NCBI RefSeq assembly: GCF_001598235.1
Contig: NZ_BCYO01000011.1
Location: 62,001 to 126,000, forward strand
Origin: Polaromonas jejuensis NBRC 106434
GTDB lineage: Bacteria > Pseudomonadota > Gammaproteobacteria > Burkholderiales > Burkholderiaceae_C
DNA: 64,000 bases
Direction: 5' to 3'
Below, in pieces: positions 30,710 to 42,556 of this stretch. The notes under the pieces were generated by a model. The model made no database searches, was not told where the DNA came from, and worked only from the letters and a program-made list of their open reading frames with translations. Both the position numbers and the translations under genes were made by a program. Each line of letters opens with the position of its first letter. Positions within the stretch are counted from its first letter, which is position 1.

Positions 30710-31074
30710 TGGAAATCGTCATTGCCGTCGCCATCGGCGTGCTCACCGGTTCTGGCGTATGGCTGCTGCTGCGGCCCCGCACCTTCCAGGTCATCATGGG
30801 GCTGGCGCTGCTGTCGTATGCCGTCAACCTGTTCATCTTCAGTATGGGGCGCCTGGGGCTCGCCATTCATAAGGTACCCGTGCTGCAGCCTGGCGTGCCG
30901 CAGGATCTGGCGCACTATGCCGATCCCATGCCGCAGGCGCTGGCCCTCACCGCCATCGTCATCGGCTTTGCCATGACCGCGCTGTTCCTGGTGGTGCTGC
31001 TGGCCTCGCGTGGCATGTCCGGCACCGACCATGTGGATGGCGCCCAGGCCAAAGACACCCAGGAAATGCCATGA
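30709..31074 (+). CDS. mrpC: MrpC antiporter subunit
   Basis: A 121-residue NuoK-like protein with three membrane helices (IAVAIGVLTGSGVWLLL, IMGLALLSYAVNLFIF, ALALTAIVIGFAMTALFLVV). The ATG overlaps the mrpA stop (TGATG). The conserved LPQALVLTAIVI-like segment of MrpC appears as PMPQALALTAIVI. It is part of the membrane complex. Confidence 0.95.
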   Translation: MEIVIAVAIGVLTGSGVWLLLRPRTFQVIMGLALLSYAVNLFIFSMGRLGLAIHKVPVLQPGVPQDLAHYADPMPQALALTAIVIGFAMTALFLVVLLASRGMSGTDHVDGAQAKDTQEMP

Positions 31075-32783
31075 CCCAGTTCACTGCGGCGCTGATGCCG
31101 CACCTGATGCTGGCGCCCATCCTGCTGCCCCTGCTGACGGCTGCCCTGATGCTGCTGCTGCGCGAAGAACGGCAGCGCGTCAAGCTTGCCCTCAACATCG
31201 GCGCTACCCTGTTGGGACTGGTGATTTCGATCGCTCTGCTTTTGTGGGCGAGCGTGCCGAGCGGCCCCTCCACCATGGGCGTGTACCTGGCCGGCAACTG
31301 GCCCGCCCCCTACGGCATCGTGCTGGCACTGGACCGGCTGTCGGCCATGATGCTGGTACTCACCAGCACCGTGGCACTGGCTTCGGTGCTGTTCGCCGCC
31401 GCCCGCTGGCACCGCGCCGGCGTGCACTTTCACCCGCTGTTCCAGCTGCAGCTCATGGGCCTGTGCGGCGCCTTCCTCACCGCCGACCTGTTCAACCTGT
31501 TCGTGTTTTTCGAAATCATGCTGGCCGCCTCCTACGGCATGCTGCTGCATGGCTCGGGGCGCCCGCGGGTACAGGCGGGGCTGCACTTCATTGCCATCAA
31601 CCTGGCGGCGTCGTCGCTGTTCCTGATTGGCGTGTCCATGCTCTATGGCATTACCGGCACGCTGAACATGGCCGACCTGGCGCAAAGCATTCCGCACATC
31701 GCCGACGCAGACCGCGGCCTGCTGCACGCGGCCGCGGGCATCCTGGCCACGGCCTTTTTGATCAAGGCGGCGATGTGGCCGCTGAACTTCTGGCTGGTGC
31801 CGGCCTACAGCGCGGCCACGGCACCGGTGGGGGCGCTGTTTGCGATCATGACCAAGGTCGGCATCTATGCGATCCTGCGCCTGTGGACCCTGCTGTTCAG
31901 CGTTGAGGCCGGTGCTTCCGCGCACTTCGGCAGCCTGTGGCTGGTGGGCGGCGGCATGGTGACGATGGCGTTCGGCGCCATCGGCATGCTGGGCTCGCAG
32001 CGGCTGGGCCATCTGGCCGGCTTCAGCGCCATCCTGTCCTCGGGCACGCTGCTGGCCGCTGCCGGCTTCGGGCAGAACCCGCTCACGGCCGGCCTGCTGT
32101 ACTACCTGCCCAGTTCCACGCTGGCCGTCAGCGCCCTGTTTCTGCTGACCGACCTGATAGAGCGCTGGCGCAATGACGGTGCCAGCCTGGCGCCGTACGA
32201 ACAGGGCGACGATGCGCCCTTTCTGAACGCCCAGCTGGTGCCCACGGAAGGGCTGAACCTCGACGACGACGAGGAAGTCCTGATCGGCCAGGTGATACCG
32301 GCGGCAGCGGCTTTCCTGGGGCTGGCCTTCATGGCATGCACGCTCCTCATCACGGGCCTGCCGCCCCTGTCGGGTTTTGTCGGGAAGTTCGCCATGCTCA
32401 CGGCCCTGCTGAACCCCCAGGGCCTGGGCGCGTCGCAAGGCTACCAGCCCGGCGCCGCGGGGTGGATGCTGCTGGGCTTGCTGATTGCCTCCGGACTGAT
32501 GGCCCTGATCGCACTGACACGCGCCGGCATCCGCCACTTCTGGGCCGCGCATGGGCGGGCCACGCCCGCCTTGCGCGTCCTCGAAGGCTTGCCCATCGCA
32601 GGTCTGCTGCTGGCCTGCGTCGCCCTGACCGTGCAGGCGGGCCCGGCCATGCACTACGCGCAGGCCACGGCCGATGCGCTGCACACCCCCGGCCGCTACA
32701 TTGAGGCCGTGATGTCGGCCGCGCCCGTCCCCCCACCGGCGGCAGTCCCATCGGGCAACACCAGCACCAGGGAGGCACCATGA
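31071..32783 (+). CDS. mrpD: MrpD antiporter subunit
   Basis: The 570-residue NuoM/N-like proton channel subunit. It shows the conserved features FFEIMLAASYGMLLHG, LIKAAMWPLNFWL and GLPPLSGFVGKFAML. A charged loop around residues 360-400 (LTDLIERWRNDG and DDDEEVLIGQ) interrupts the helices. It overlaps mrpC by four bases. Confidence 0.95.
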   Translation: MTQFTAALMPHLMLAPILLPLLTAALMLLLREERQRVKLALNIGATLLGLVISIALLLWASVPSGPSTMGVYLAGNWPAPYGIVLALDRLSAMMLVLTSTVALASVLFAAARWHRAGVHFHPLFQLQLMGLCGAFLTADLFNLFVFFEIMLAASYGMLLHGSGRPRVQAGLHFIAINLAASSLFLIGVSMLYGITGTLNMADLAQSIPHIADADRGLLHAAAGILATAFLIKAAMWPLNFWLVPAYSAATAPVGALFAIMTKVGIYAILRLWTLLFSVEAGASAHFGSLWLVGGGMVTMAFGAIGMLGSQRLGHLAGFSAILSSGTLLAAAGFGQNPLTAGLLYYLPSSTLAVSALFLLTDLIERWRNDGASLAPYEQGDDAPFLNAQLVPTEGLNLDDDEEVLIGQVIPAAAAFLGLAFMACTLLITGLPPLSGFVGKFAMLTALLNPQGLGASQGYQPGAAGWMLLGLLIASGLMALIALTRAGIRHFWAAHGRATPALRVLEGLPIAGLLLACVALTVQAGPAMHYAQATADALHTPGRYIEAVMSAAPVPPPAAVPSGNTSTREAP

Positions 32784-33268
32784 AGCGCCTGCTGCCTGCA
32801 CCCCTGCTTTCCGTTGGCCTGTTTGCCCTCTGGCTGCTGCTCAACCGCACGCTGGACATCGGCCATGTGCTGCTCGCCCTGGTGTTGGCTTTGCTCATTC
32901 CGGTGCTCACGGCCGGCCTGCGGCCGCTGCCCGTGCGGATTCGCCGGCCCGGCACCGTGCTGCGACTGGGCCTGAGCATCGTGGTGGACACCATTCGCTC
33001 CAACATCGCCGTCGCGCGGCTGCTGCTGTCGCCCGGCCCGCCGCGCCACCCGGCCGGCTTTGTGCAGGTGCCGCTCGAACTGCGCGATCCCAATGCCCTG
33101 GCCGCATTGGCCATGATTGTCTGCATCACCCCAGGCACGGCCTGGGCCGAGTTGTCCCTGGACCGCGCCACCTTGCTGATCCATGTTCTGGAACTGGACG
33201 ATGCCGATGCGATTGCCGCGCACATCAAGCACCGTTATGAGCGTCCCCTGATGGAGATTTTTGAATGA
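32780..33268 (+). CDS. mrpE: MrpE antiporter subunit
   Basis: A 162-residue protein with two to three N-terminal membrane segments and a cytoplasmic domain containing ITPGTAWAELSLDRATLLIH, the MrpE signature (TPGT...). It starts in a four-base overlap with mrpD. MrpE assists assembly and activity of the antiporter. Confidence 0.93.
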   Translation: MKRLLPAPLLSVGLFALWLLLNRTLDIGHVLLALVLALLIPVLTAGLRPLPVRIRRPGTVLRLGLSIVVDTIRSNIAVARLLLSPGPPRHPAGFVQVPLELRDPNALAALAMIVCITPGTAWAELSLDRATLLIHVLELDDADAIAAHIKHRYERPLMEIFE

Positions 33269-33543
33269 ATCCCGTGCTTTCCTGGGCCTTGCCCCTGGCC
33301 CTGTTCATGCTGGTGCTGGCCATGGCCTGCGCCCTGCTTCGCCTGCTCAAGGGCCCGACCGCCCAGGACCGCATTCTGGCGCTGGACTGCATGTACCTCA
33401 ACGGCATGCTTGCCATGCTGGTGCTGGGGCTGATCTACGGCAGCAGCCATTACTTTGAAGCGGCGCTGCTGATTGCGCTTTTCGGCTTTGTCGGCTCCAC
33501 GGCCATGGCCAAGTTCCTGCTGCGCGGCGAGGTAATCGAATGA
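33265..33543 (+). CDS. mrpF: MrpF antiporter subunit
   Basis: This 92-residue protein has three membrane helices and the motif RLLKGPTAQDRILALD typical of MrpF (GP...DRi.A.D). It overlaps both neighbours by four bases. Confidence 0.93.
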   Translation: MNPVLSWALPLALFMLVLAMACALLRLLKGPTAQDRILALDCMYLNGMLAMLVLGLIYGSSHYFEAALLIALFGFVGSTAMAKFLLRGEVIE

Positions 33544-33911
33544 CCAGCGCCGCGCTCCCCCTCTGGGTCGAAATCATCGTCGCCGCGCTGGTGCTCGCCG
33601 GTGCCGGCCTGTCCCTGGTGGGTTCGTTCGGCCTGCTGCGTCTGCCCACGTTTTTCCAGCGCGTGCATGCGCCCTCCATCATTGCCACCATGGGCTGCTG
33701 GTGCATCATGCATGCCTCGCTGCTGTACTTCTCGCTGCAGCGCAGCGGCCTGGCCCTCTACACGCTGCTGATTGCGGTGTTCCTCGCCATCACGGTGCCG
33801 GTAACCACCATCTTTCTGATGCGCGCCGCCCTGTTCCGCGCGCGGCAGAGCAGCAAGGATGTGCCGCCCAGCGTCAGCCGCGTCGCGCCCCCCGTCACAC
33901 GGGACCTCTGA
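33540..33911 (+). CDS. mrpG: MrpG antiporter subunit
   Basis: A 123-residue protein with three helices and the MrpG pattern GSFGLLRLPTFFQRVHAPS. It is the last gene of the mrp operon. No clear terminator follows; instead a composite repeat (33967-34027) lies between it and the convergent DinB-like gene. Confidence 0.93.
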   Translation: MTSAALPLWVEIIVAALVLAGAGLSLVGSFGLLRLPTFFQRVHAPSIIATMGCWCIMHASLLYFSLQRSGLALYTLLIAVFLAITVPVTTIFLMRAALFRARQSSKDVPPSVSRVAPPVTRDL

Positions 33912-33966
33912 AGCTGTCAGCGGTTCGGGGCGCACAGGCGCCAGCGACGGCCGGGCTTGCCGGCTC

Positions 33967-34027
33967 TCAAGCCTTTTAGCCCTCCAGCCCTTGTGTGGCG
34001 GTCGCCATCAGCTATTGATTAAATAGC
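33967..34027. repeat. composite GCTAT/ATAGC repeat (family 2) between mrpG and the DinB-like gene
   Basis: On the minus strand it reads GCTATTTAATCAATAGC, then an imperfect palindrome around GGCGACCGCC and AAGGGCTGGAGGGC, then TAAAAGGC. It has the block order of the other family 2 copies. It sits between convergent genes, where it could act as a transcription barrier. Confidence 0.7.
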
Positions 34028-34028
34028 A

Positions 34029-34574
34029 TCACGCCAGCGCGATCAGGTCCGTCACGCCCACCTCCACCCCCGCCTGCGTGAGCAGGGTGGTGGCCTGGCC
34101 GCGGTGGTGGGTCTGGTGGTTGAAAAAGTGCGTGATGGCCTGCCAGGCCGGATGCGCACGCGCCAGCCCCTTGGAGTTGCTGTAGCGCATGGTGAGCAGG
34201 GCAAAACCCTCGGGCAGCTCGGCCGCCCAGGCTTCGATGGCGAGGTCGAGCTGCGCGCGCCTGGCCCGCAGCTCCGGCCAGTTTTCAAACAGCACCGTGT
34301 CCAGCGCGCAGGCCTCGGGCAGGTCCAGCATCCCGGCGTGCAGCGACGGAAACTGGATGCCGTGCGCCTGGCCACACTGCGCAAAGCGCTTGAGCCAGAT
34401 CGGATCCGCCACGATCAAATGACTGAGCGTGCCGTGAATGGAGCCGAAAAAAGCGCCGCAGTCGCGTTTGCGTTCCGCATCGCTCAAGGTTTCGCAGGCG
34501 TCGTAGAGCCGCTGGTTGATCCAGCGGTTGTAGCGGGCCTGGAAACGGCAATTCTCAGTGAATGCATCGGCCAT
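34029..34574 (-). CDS. DinB-family putative metal-dependent protein
   Basis: A 181-residue helical protein of the DinB/YfiT four-helix fold. The three expected metal-ligand histidines are visible in SIHGTLSHLIVAD and FFNHQTHHRGQ. Members act in thiol-dependent chemistry or have unknown roles; no specific substrate can be assigned here. It lies 75 bases downstream of the oxoprolinase gene on the same strand, with a family 2 repeat between them. Confidence 0.85.
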   Translation of the reverse strand: MADAFTENCRFQARYNRWINQRLYDACETLSDAERKRDCGAFFGSIHGTLSHLIVADPIWLKRFAQCGQAHGIQFPSLHAGMLDLPEACALDTVLFENWPELRARRAQLDLAIEAWAAELPEGFALLTMRYSNSKGLARAHPAWQAITHFFNHQTHHRGQATTLLTQAGVEVGVTDLIALA

Positions 34575-34583
34575 GAAAACTCC

Positions 34584-34632
34584 TGAATTGATAGCTTCTA
34601 GCGCCCATCTGCATTGGGCTGCAAGCCATTTT
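34584..34632. repeat. composite repeat (family 2) upstream of the DinB-like gene
   Basis: GATAGC, then TAGCGCCCATCTGCATTGGGC, then TGCAAGCCATTTTT: a partial family 2 copy with a truncated first palindrome. It occupies the 75-base gap between the DinB-like gene and the oxoprolinase. Confidence 0.6.
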
Positions 34633-34649
34633 TACGCACACTCCCCGCA

Positions 34650-38336
<3,687 letters not shown>

Positions 38337-38446
38337 CGGAGTCCTTCAAGGCATACGGCCGCACGCGCAGCCGCATGGCCGCGCCCCAAATCACCCTGCG
38401 GTTAAAGTGATGCCTGCATTTTCCCGCCAACAAATCCTACCTCGTC

Positions 38447-38833
38447 ATGCAAGCTGTTATTGCCATCTGCCTGGGCGCCTCCCTGGGCGCATTGTCCCGC
38501 TGGGGTTTGGCCTTGTGGCTGACGCCCGGCGGCCTGATTCCCTGGGGCACCCTGGCCGCCAACCTGGTCGGCGGCTACCTGATCGGCATCTGCATCGCGG
38601 TGTTCCAGTCCATGCCCCAGCTGGATCCGTTTTGGAAACTGCTGCTGGTGACCGGATTCCTGGGCGGGCTCACCACCTTCTCCACGTTTTCGGCAGAGGT
38701 CGTGATTTACCTGATGGAAGCGCGCTACGGCCTGGCCCTGTTCACCGCCCTGCTGCATGTGCTGGGCGCCCTGCTCATGACGGCGGCGGGCGTTAAAACT
38801 GCTATATTTTTTATAGCTTCCCGCGCCCAGTAG
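38447..38833 (+). CDS. crcB: CrcB/FluC fluoride channel
   Basis: A 128-residue membrane protein of four helices that exports fluoride as a dimer. It has GALSRWGLALWL, GTLAANLVGGYLIG, and GFLGGLTTFSTFSAEVV with the Phe-box and Thr/Ser triad. The last 11 codons and stop (TAIFFIASRAQ) are encoded by a family 2 dispersed repeat. I see no fluoride riboswitch in the 110-base leader. A diverged copy of the 3' end of this gene lies at 49608. Confidence 0.94.
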   Translation: MQAVIAICLGASLGALSRWGLALWLTPGGLIPWGTLAANLVGGYLIGICIAVFQSMPQLDPFWKLLLVTGFLGGLTTFSTFSAEVVIYLMEARYGLALFTALLHVLGALLMTAAGVKTAIFFIASRAQ

Positions 38834-38854
38834 AAAAGGGCTGAAGATCTATTT
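38800..38854. repeat. composite repeat (family 2) forming the crcB 3' end
   Basis: GCTATATTTTTTATAGC, then CCCGCGCCCAGTAGAAAAGGGC, then TGAAGATCTATTT. It encodes the C-terminus and stop codon of CrcB and marks the left border of the accessory island. Confidence 0.75.
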
Positions 38855-38869
38855 GGCATCAGAAAAAAC

Positions 38870-38892
38870 GAAAGCCGCATATAGCGGCTTTC
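38870..38892 (-). terminator. intrinsic terminator of the minus-strand binding-protein gene
   Basis: Stem GAAAGCCGC / GCGGCTTTC with a five-base loop. On the minus strand it is followed by GTTTTTTCT, and it lies about 100 bases after the stop of the Bug protein gene at 38992. Confidence 0.8.
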
Positions 38893-38991
38893 CATTTGGT
38901 GCATCTTTCAGCTTGTTAGCGTCCAGAGCGCATAGATGGATTGAACGGGATAGGGAAAGAGGTGGCAATCTTGAGTGCCACCTGCTTCCCT

Positions 38992-39981
38992 TCATTCCGC
39001 TTTAATGCCACGCTTCTTGGCCAATGCGCCCCACTGCCGGATCTCGCGTCTGAGCAAGGCATCGAATTCCTCGGGACGGCCACCTACGGCCGTCAGACCA
39101 TCCTGCGCCATGCAGCTATCCATTTCCGGCATGGTCAGCGCTTCGTTGACTGCTTTGCCGAGCCTGGCCTGGATGTCTTTTGGAAGTCCTTTCGGCGCCA
39201 CAAGACCATGCCAGTTCGTCACTTGATAGCTGGGGAACCCAGCTTCCATCACGGTTGGGATGTCTGGCAGCGCGAGCAGGCGTTTGGAGGTGGTGACCGC
39301 CAAAGCTTTCAATTGGCCCGACTTCACAAAAGGCAGGGTTGACGCCACAGTACCGAAAACCACCTGGATGTGTCCCGCAATGGCATCGGTCAAAGTAGGT
39401 GAGGTACCCCGGTAGGGCGCATGGACGATATCTATGCCTGTAGTGTCCAGGAAATACTCGGACACCATATGAACAATACTTCCGTTACCGGCTGAACCAT
39501 AAGTCAGTTTTCCAGGCTGTCTTTTTGCCAGATCCACCAGCTCTTTCAGGTTGTTTGCCGGAACCTTTGGATTGATGGCAACGATGAACGGGCCGCGTGT
39601 CAGCTGTGCGATCGGAGTGATGTCCTTGAGAGGATCGAAAGACAGCCTGTAAATACTCGGGTTCACTGTATAGCTGGCCGCCGCGAGGAACAGTGTGTAC
39701 CCATCGGGAGGCGCTTTCAATGCCAACTCGGCCCCGAGGTTTCCACTCACATCTGCCCAGGCCTCGACGATCACAGGTTGGCCAAGTTTTTCGCCCAGCT
39801 TCACCGCCAAGAGGCGCGCGATGAAGTCGGAGCCACCACCGCGAGCAAAAGCCACCATGATTTTGACTGGTTTGCTCGGGTAGTCCGACTGTGCATGTGA
39901 CATTGTTGAAAGGCACAGGCATGCTGCTGCCAGCAGGCAGGCAGTCACGGAACGACGTCCGGATCGGGACATTTTGCTCAT
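38992..39981 (-). CDS. Bug-family (TctC) solute-binding protein, diverged copy
   Basis: A 329-residue periplasmic binding protein of the tripartite tricarboxylate transporter family, with a signal peptide ending SHAQSDYP. It is about 80% alike to the next Bug gene (40422-41411) and shares KPVKIMVAFA, LALKAPPDGYTLFLAAASYT, KLTYGSAGNGSIVHM and APKGLPKDIQ. The usually conserved ENRPGAGGN loop reads EAWADVSGN here, and APGGGSD reads ARGGGSD; both are ligand-site positions. The long frame upstream of 39981 is the decayed end of another gene. It is either specialised or decaying. Confidence 0.87.
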   Translation of the reverse strand: MSKMSRSGRRSVTACLLAAACLCLSTMSHAQSDYPSKPVKIMVAFARGGGSDFIARLLAVKLGEKLGQPVIVEAWADVSGNLGAELALKAPPDGYTLFLAAASYTVNPSIYRLSFDPLKDITPIAQLTRGPFIVAINPKVPANNLKELVDLAKRQPGKLTYGSAGNGSIVHMVSEYFLDTTGIDIVHAPYRGTSPTLTDAIAGHIQVVFGTVASTLPFVKSGQLKALAVTTSKRLLALPDIPTVMEAGFPSYQVTNWHGLVAPKGLPKDIQARLGKAVNEALTMPEMDSCMAQDGLTAVGGRPEEFDALLRREIRQWGALAKKRGIKAE

Positions 39982-40044
39982 GAAAAGTTCAGTCTCTTGG
40001 AGTTGGTGCAAACTTGAAGAGAAGCGGCCGGGGTCGCCCTCGCG

Positions 40045-40400
40045 GAGCCAGGCTGCAGGGGCCACAACAGCGCCATCAATGCGATGTCTGAGCAGCGCTT
40101 GTGAAATAAAACCGGAGGATTTCATTTCTTCAACATACGATTGGAGATATTCCAGGGCTTCGATGCTTCGAGAGACCGGGAGGCCCACGGCCTGGTGAAT
40201 GACCATGAAACGCCCTGGAAGAATCCGGATGCCGAAAACCCGCTGGACATCGGCTTCGAGCTGTTGCCTGACACCCGAGCCACGTCGAGTTTTTGCTCAA
40301 TAAAGGTGTCCACCACCGCTGGCGAAGTTGCCGCACGAACGCTTTCGGCGCTTGCGAACTCACGCGTCAAGAACAGGTCGTAAGCACTTCCCTTACCGAC
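40045..40400 (-). pseudogene. frameshifted remnant of a family-3 binding protein
   Basis: The region encodes pieces homologous to the C-terminal half of the protein at 41471-42229. LFLTREFASAESVRAATSP lies in one frame. After a single-base frameshift near 40275, QQLEADVQRVFGIRILPGRF and MVIHQAVGLPVSRSIEALEY follow in the next. The N-terminal half is missing; the junction near 40395-40421 leads directly into the stop of the next Bug gene. It is the leftover of a tandem duplication of a two-gene unit. Confidence 0.8.
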
Positions 40401-40421
40401 CGCGATGCGGTTTGCCTCCCA

Positions 40422-41411
40422 TCACTCCGCCTTGATGCCACGCTTCTTGGCCAATGCGCCCCAGCGGTCAACCTCGCTCTTGAGCAGCGCGCCAAACTCC
40501 TCGGGCTTGCCCCCAGCAGCCGTTAATCCATCTTGCGCCATACCAGCCTCCATGCCGGGCGCCGTCAATGCTTCATTCACTGCCTTGTTGAGCTTGGCCT
40601 GAATTTCCTTCGGAATTCCCTTTGGGGCGATCAAGCCGTGCCAGTTAATGACCTGGTAGGTGGGGAATCCCGCCTCGATCACCGTCGGAACCTCAGGCAA
40701 GGCCGCCAATCGCTTCGGAGTAGTAACCGCCAATGCCTTCAGCTGCCCGGATTTCACAAATGGCAAAGTAGAAGCTACGGTGCCGAAGACCAGTTGAATG
40801 TGGCCTGCGATGGCGTCCGTCAGGGCCGGCGAGGTACCCTTATAGGGTGCATGAACTATGTCCACGCCCGCAGTATCCAGAAAATACTCAGTTGCCATGT
40901 GAACAATGCTACCGTTGCCAGCAGATCCGTAAGTCAGTTTTCCAGGCTGTTTCTTCGCCATGTCCACCAATTCTTTGAGGCTGTTAACCGGGACTTTAGG
41001 ATTCACCGCCACAATGAACGGTCCGCGTGCCAGCTGCGCGATGGGAGTGATGTCCTTGACAGAATCGAATGACAGCTTGTAAAGACTGGGGTTGACGGTG
41101 TAGCTGGCGGCCGCCAGGAACAACGTATAACCATCCGCGGGCGCCTTCAATGCCAACTCTGCCCCAAGATTTCCGCCGGCACCGGGCCGGTTCTCCACGA
41201 TGACGGGTTGGCCCAGCCTGTCGCCAAGTTTCACGGCCAATAGGCGTGCGATGAAGTCCGAGCCACCTCCGGGAGCGAATGCGACGACGATCTTGACCGG
41301 CCTGCCAGGATAGGCAGCTTGGGCACCAGCCTGGGCGGTGATGCCCAAAGCCGAGCTGGCGATAAGTGCTGCTACGAGCTTGCGACGACCGATTTTTTGC
41401 TGTGAGGACAT
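40422..41411 (-). CDS. Bug-family (TctC) solute-binding protein
   Basis: A 329-residue protein with a signal peptide (residues 1-31, ending AGAQAAYP) and the canonical Bug motifs FAPGGGSDFIARLLA, VIVENRPGAGGNLGAELALK, DGYTLFLAAASYTVNPS and YGSAGNGSIVHMA. These proteins bind carboxylates such as citrate-like acids. No TctA/TctB permease is in this window, so the partner must be elsewhere, or the protein may act as a sensor. It is the more canonical of two tandem copies. Confidence 0.92.
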   Translation of the reverse strand: MSSQQKIGRRKLVAALIASSALGITAQAGAQAAYPGRPVKIVVAFAPGGGSDFIARLLAVKLGDRLGQPVIVENRPGAGGNLGAELALKAPADGYTLFLAAASYTVNPSLYKLSFDSVKDITPIAQLARGPFIVAVNPKVPVNSLKELVDMAKKQPGKLTYGSAGNGSIVHMATEYFLDTAGVDIVHAPYKGTSPALTDAIAGHIQLVFGTVASTLPFVKSGQLKALAVTTPKRLAALPEVPTVIEAGFPTYQVINWHGLIAPKGIPKEIQAKLNKAVNEALTAPGMEAGMAQDGLTAAGGKPEEFGALLKSEVDRWGALAKKRGIKAE

Positions 41412-41470
41412 GTAGGTTTCTCTTTCTCTAAATGATGGGGGGGGCGGAGGTACTTCCTGGTTTGAAAGCG

Positions 41471-42229
41471 CTATGGGCTGGCTGGCGGGTACCCAGCAGG
41501 TGCTACCGTGGCGCCTTCGATTCGATGTGCCGCCAACGCGTTTGCGATAAATCCAGATGCCTTCATCTCTTCCACGAAGGATTTGAGGAAGTCGAAAGCA
41601 TGGTCATTCCGGCTGGACGGAATACCCATGGCTTGATGGATCACCATGAATCGTTCGGGCAACAACCGCACACCCGGGAACCGCCGTGCATCGGCTTCCA
41701 GCTGTTGTTTCACACCTGCCGCTACGTCGATGCTTTGTTCGAGTAAGACCTCGACCACCGTAGGCGAAGTTGCAGCCCTCAGAATCTGCGCGTTCTTCAG
41801 TTCACGCGTGAGGAAAAGGTCGTAGGCGCTGCCAGCGCCTACGACGACCTTACGACCGGGTACATCCACCTGGGTGTTGATGTGGATTGGCGAGTCGATT
41901 CGCACCATGTAGCATCCCTCGATTTGCACGTATGGCGGCGTGAATCGAATGCCTTCGCTTCGAGCCGGGTCAATTGCAAAGAAGCCAATATCGACGTGTT
42001 GTTCCCTGAGCGCCTTGACCGCCTCACCAGCGGCGTCGAACGCGACGAGTTCGACTTCAACGCCCAGCCTTTCAGCAAAAAGGCGGGCGAGGTCCACAGA
42101 CACGCCAAACAGCTGGCCAGTAGAGGCGTCGCGACCTGCCAGGATCGGATTTCCAAGGTTGATTGAGTAGCGAATGCGCCCATTAGGAGCCAAGGCATTG
42201 CGAAGGCTGGAAAGATCTTTGATGGTCAT
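41471..42229 (-). CDS. family-3 substrate-binding domain protein without signal peptide
   Basis: A 252-residue protein of the SBP_bac_3 (amino-acid binding) fold: RIRYSINLGNPILAGRDAST, GVSVDLARLFAERLGVEVEL, DIGFFAIDPARSEGIRFTPP and GSAYDLFLTRELKN are in the usual order. It starts MTIKDLSSL after an AGGAAA Shine-Dalgarno at 42229, and has no signal peptide or lipobox, so it would stay in the cytoplasm unless the gene lost its 5' part. No ABC permease or ATPase is nearby. A frameshifted duplicate lies at 40045-40400. Function could be cytoplasmic ligand sensing or an enzyme of the cyclohexadienyl dehydratase type; neither is proven. Confidence 0.8.
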   Translation of the reverse strand: MTIKDLSSLRNALAPNGRIRYSINLGNPILAGRDASTGQLFGVSVDLARLFAERLGVEVELVAFDAAGEAVKALREQHVDIGFFAIDPARSEGIRFTPPYVQIEGCYMVRIDSPIHINTQVDVPGRKVVVGAGSAYDLFLTRELKNAQILRAATSPTVVEVLLEQSIDVAAGVKQQLEADARRFPGVRLLPERFMVIHQAMGIPSSRNDHAFDFLKSFVEEMKASGFIANALAAHRIEGATVAPAGYPPASP

Positions 42230-42259
42230 TGGATTTCCTGGAAGCACGCTTCTACTGGT

Positions 42260-42427
42260 TCAGACGGCCGCTCTGGCCGATGACGAAAAGTTCGACAAAA
42301 TTAGAGATGGAGCGTTGGCCTGAAATGAACTCGATCGGGTATCCAGCGCATAAGCCGGCATTGCTATTGCGACCGCCGCCACTACTGAGATAGTGGCTCG
42401 CGACAGGGTTTTAATCGTGGGGAACAT
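42260..42427 (-). CDS. 55-codon ORF with a signal peptide, probably truncated
   Basis: It starts MFPTIKTLSRATISVVAAVA, a clear signal peptide with cleavage after MPAYA, then only about 25 unremarkable residues before TGA. ATAGGAG lies 6 bases upstream of the ATG. A second frame after the cleavage site (GYPIEFISGQRSISNF) could be the original continuation, so this is probably the leader of a lost binding protein cut by a frameshift or deletion. Confidence 0.5.
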   Translation of the reverse strand: MFPTIKTLSRATISVVAAVAIAMPAYALDTRSSSFQANAPSLILSNFSSSARAAV

Positions 42428-42556
42428 GCTTGTCTCCTATGGTTTGTTGCGAAAAAGAAAGGGCAGAAGAGTCAGGATGAGAGCTCGTTAAATTGTATTA
42501 AGTAGTCACTTTAGACATTAAAGGGCGTGTTTATTGAACTGAGGTAGAACTAATGC

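Noticed and set aside
38337..38446. possible fluoride riboswitch before crcB
   Set aside because: The conserved GG-GATGG and late GCCGATG-type elements of the crcB motif are not visible.
40122..40370. 82-codon frame as an independent gene
   Set aside because: It is one frame of the frameshifted binding-protein remnant.
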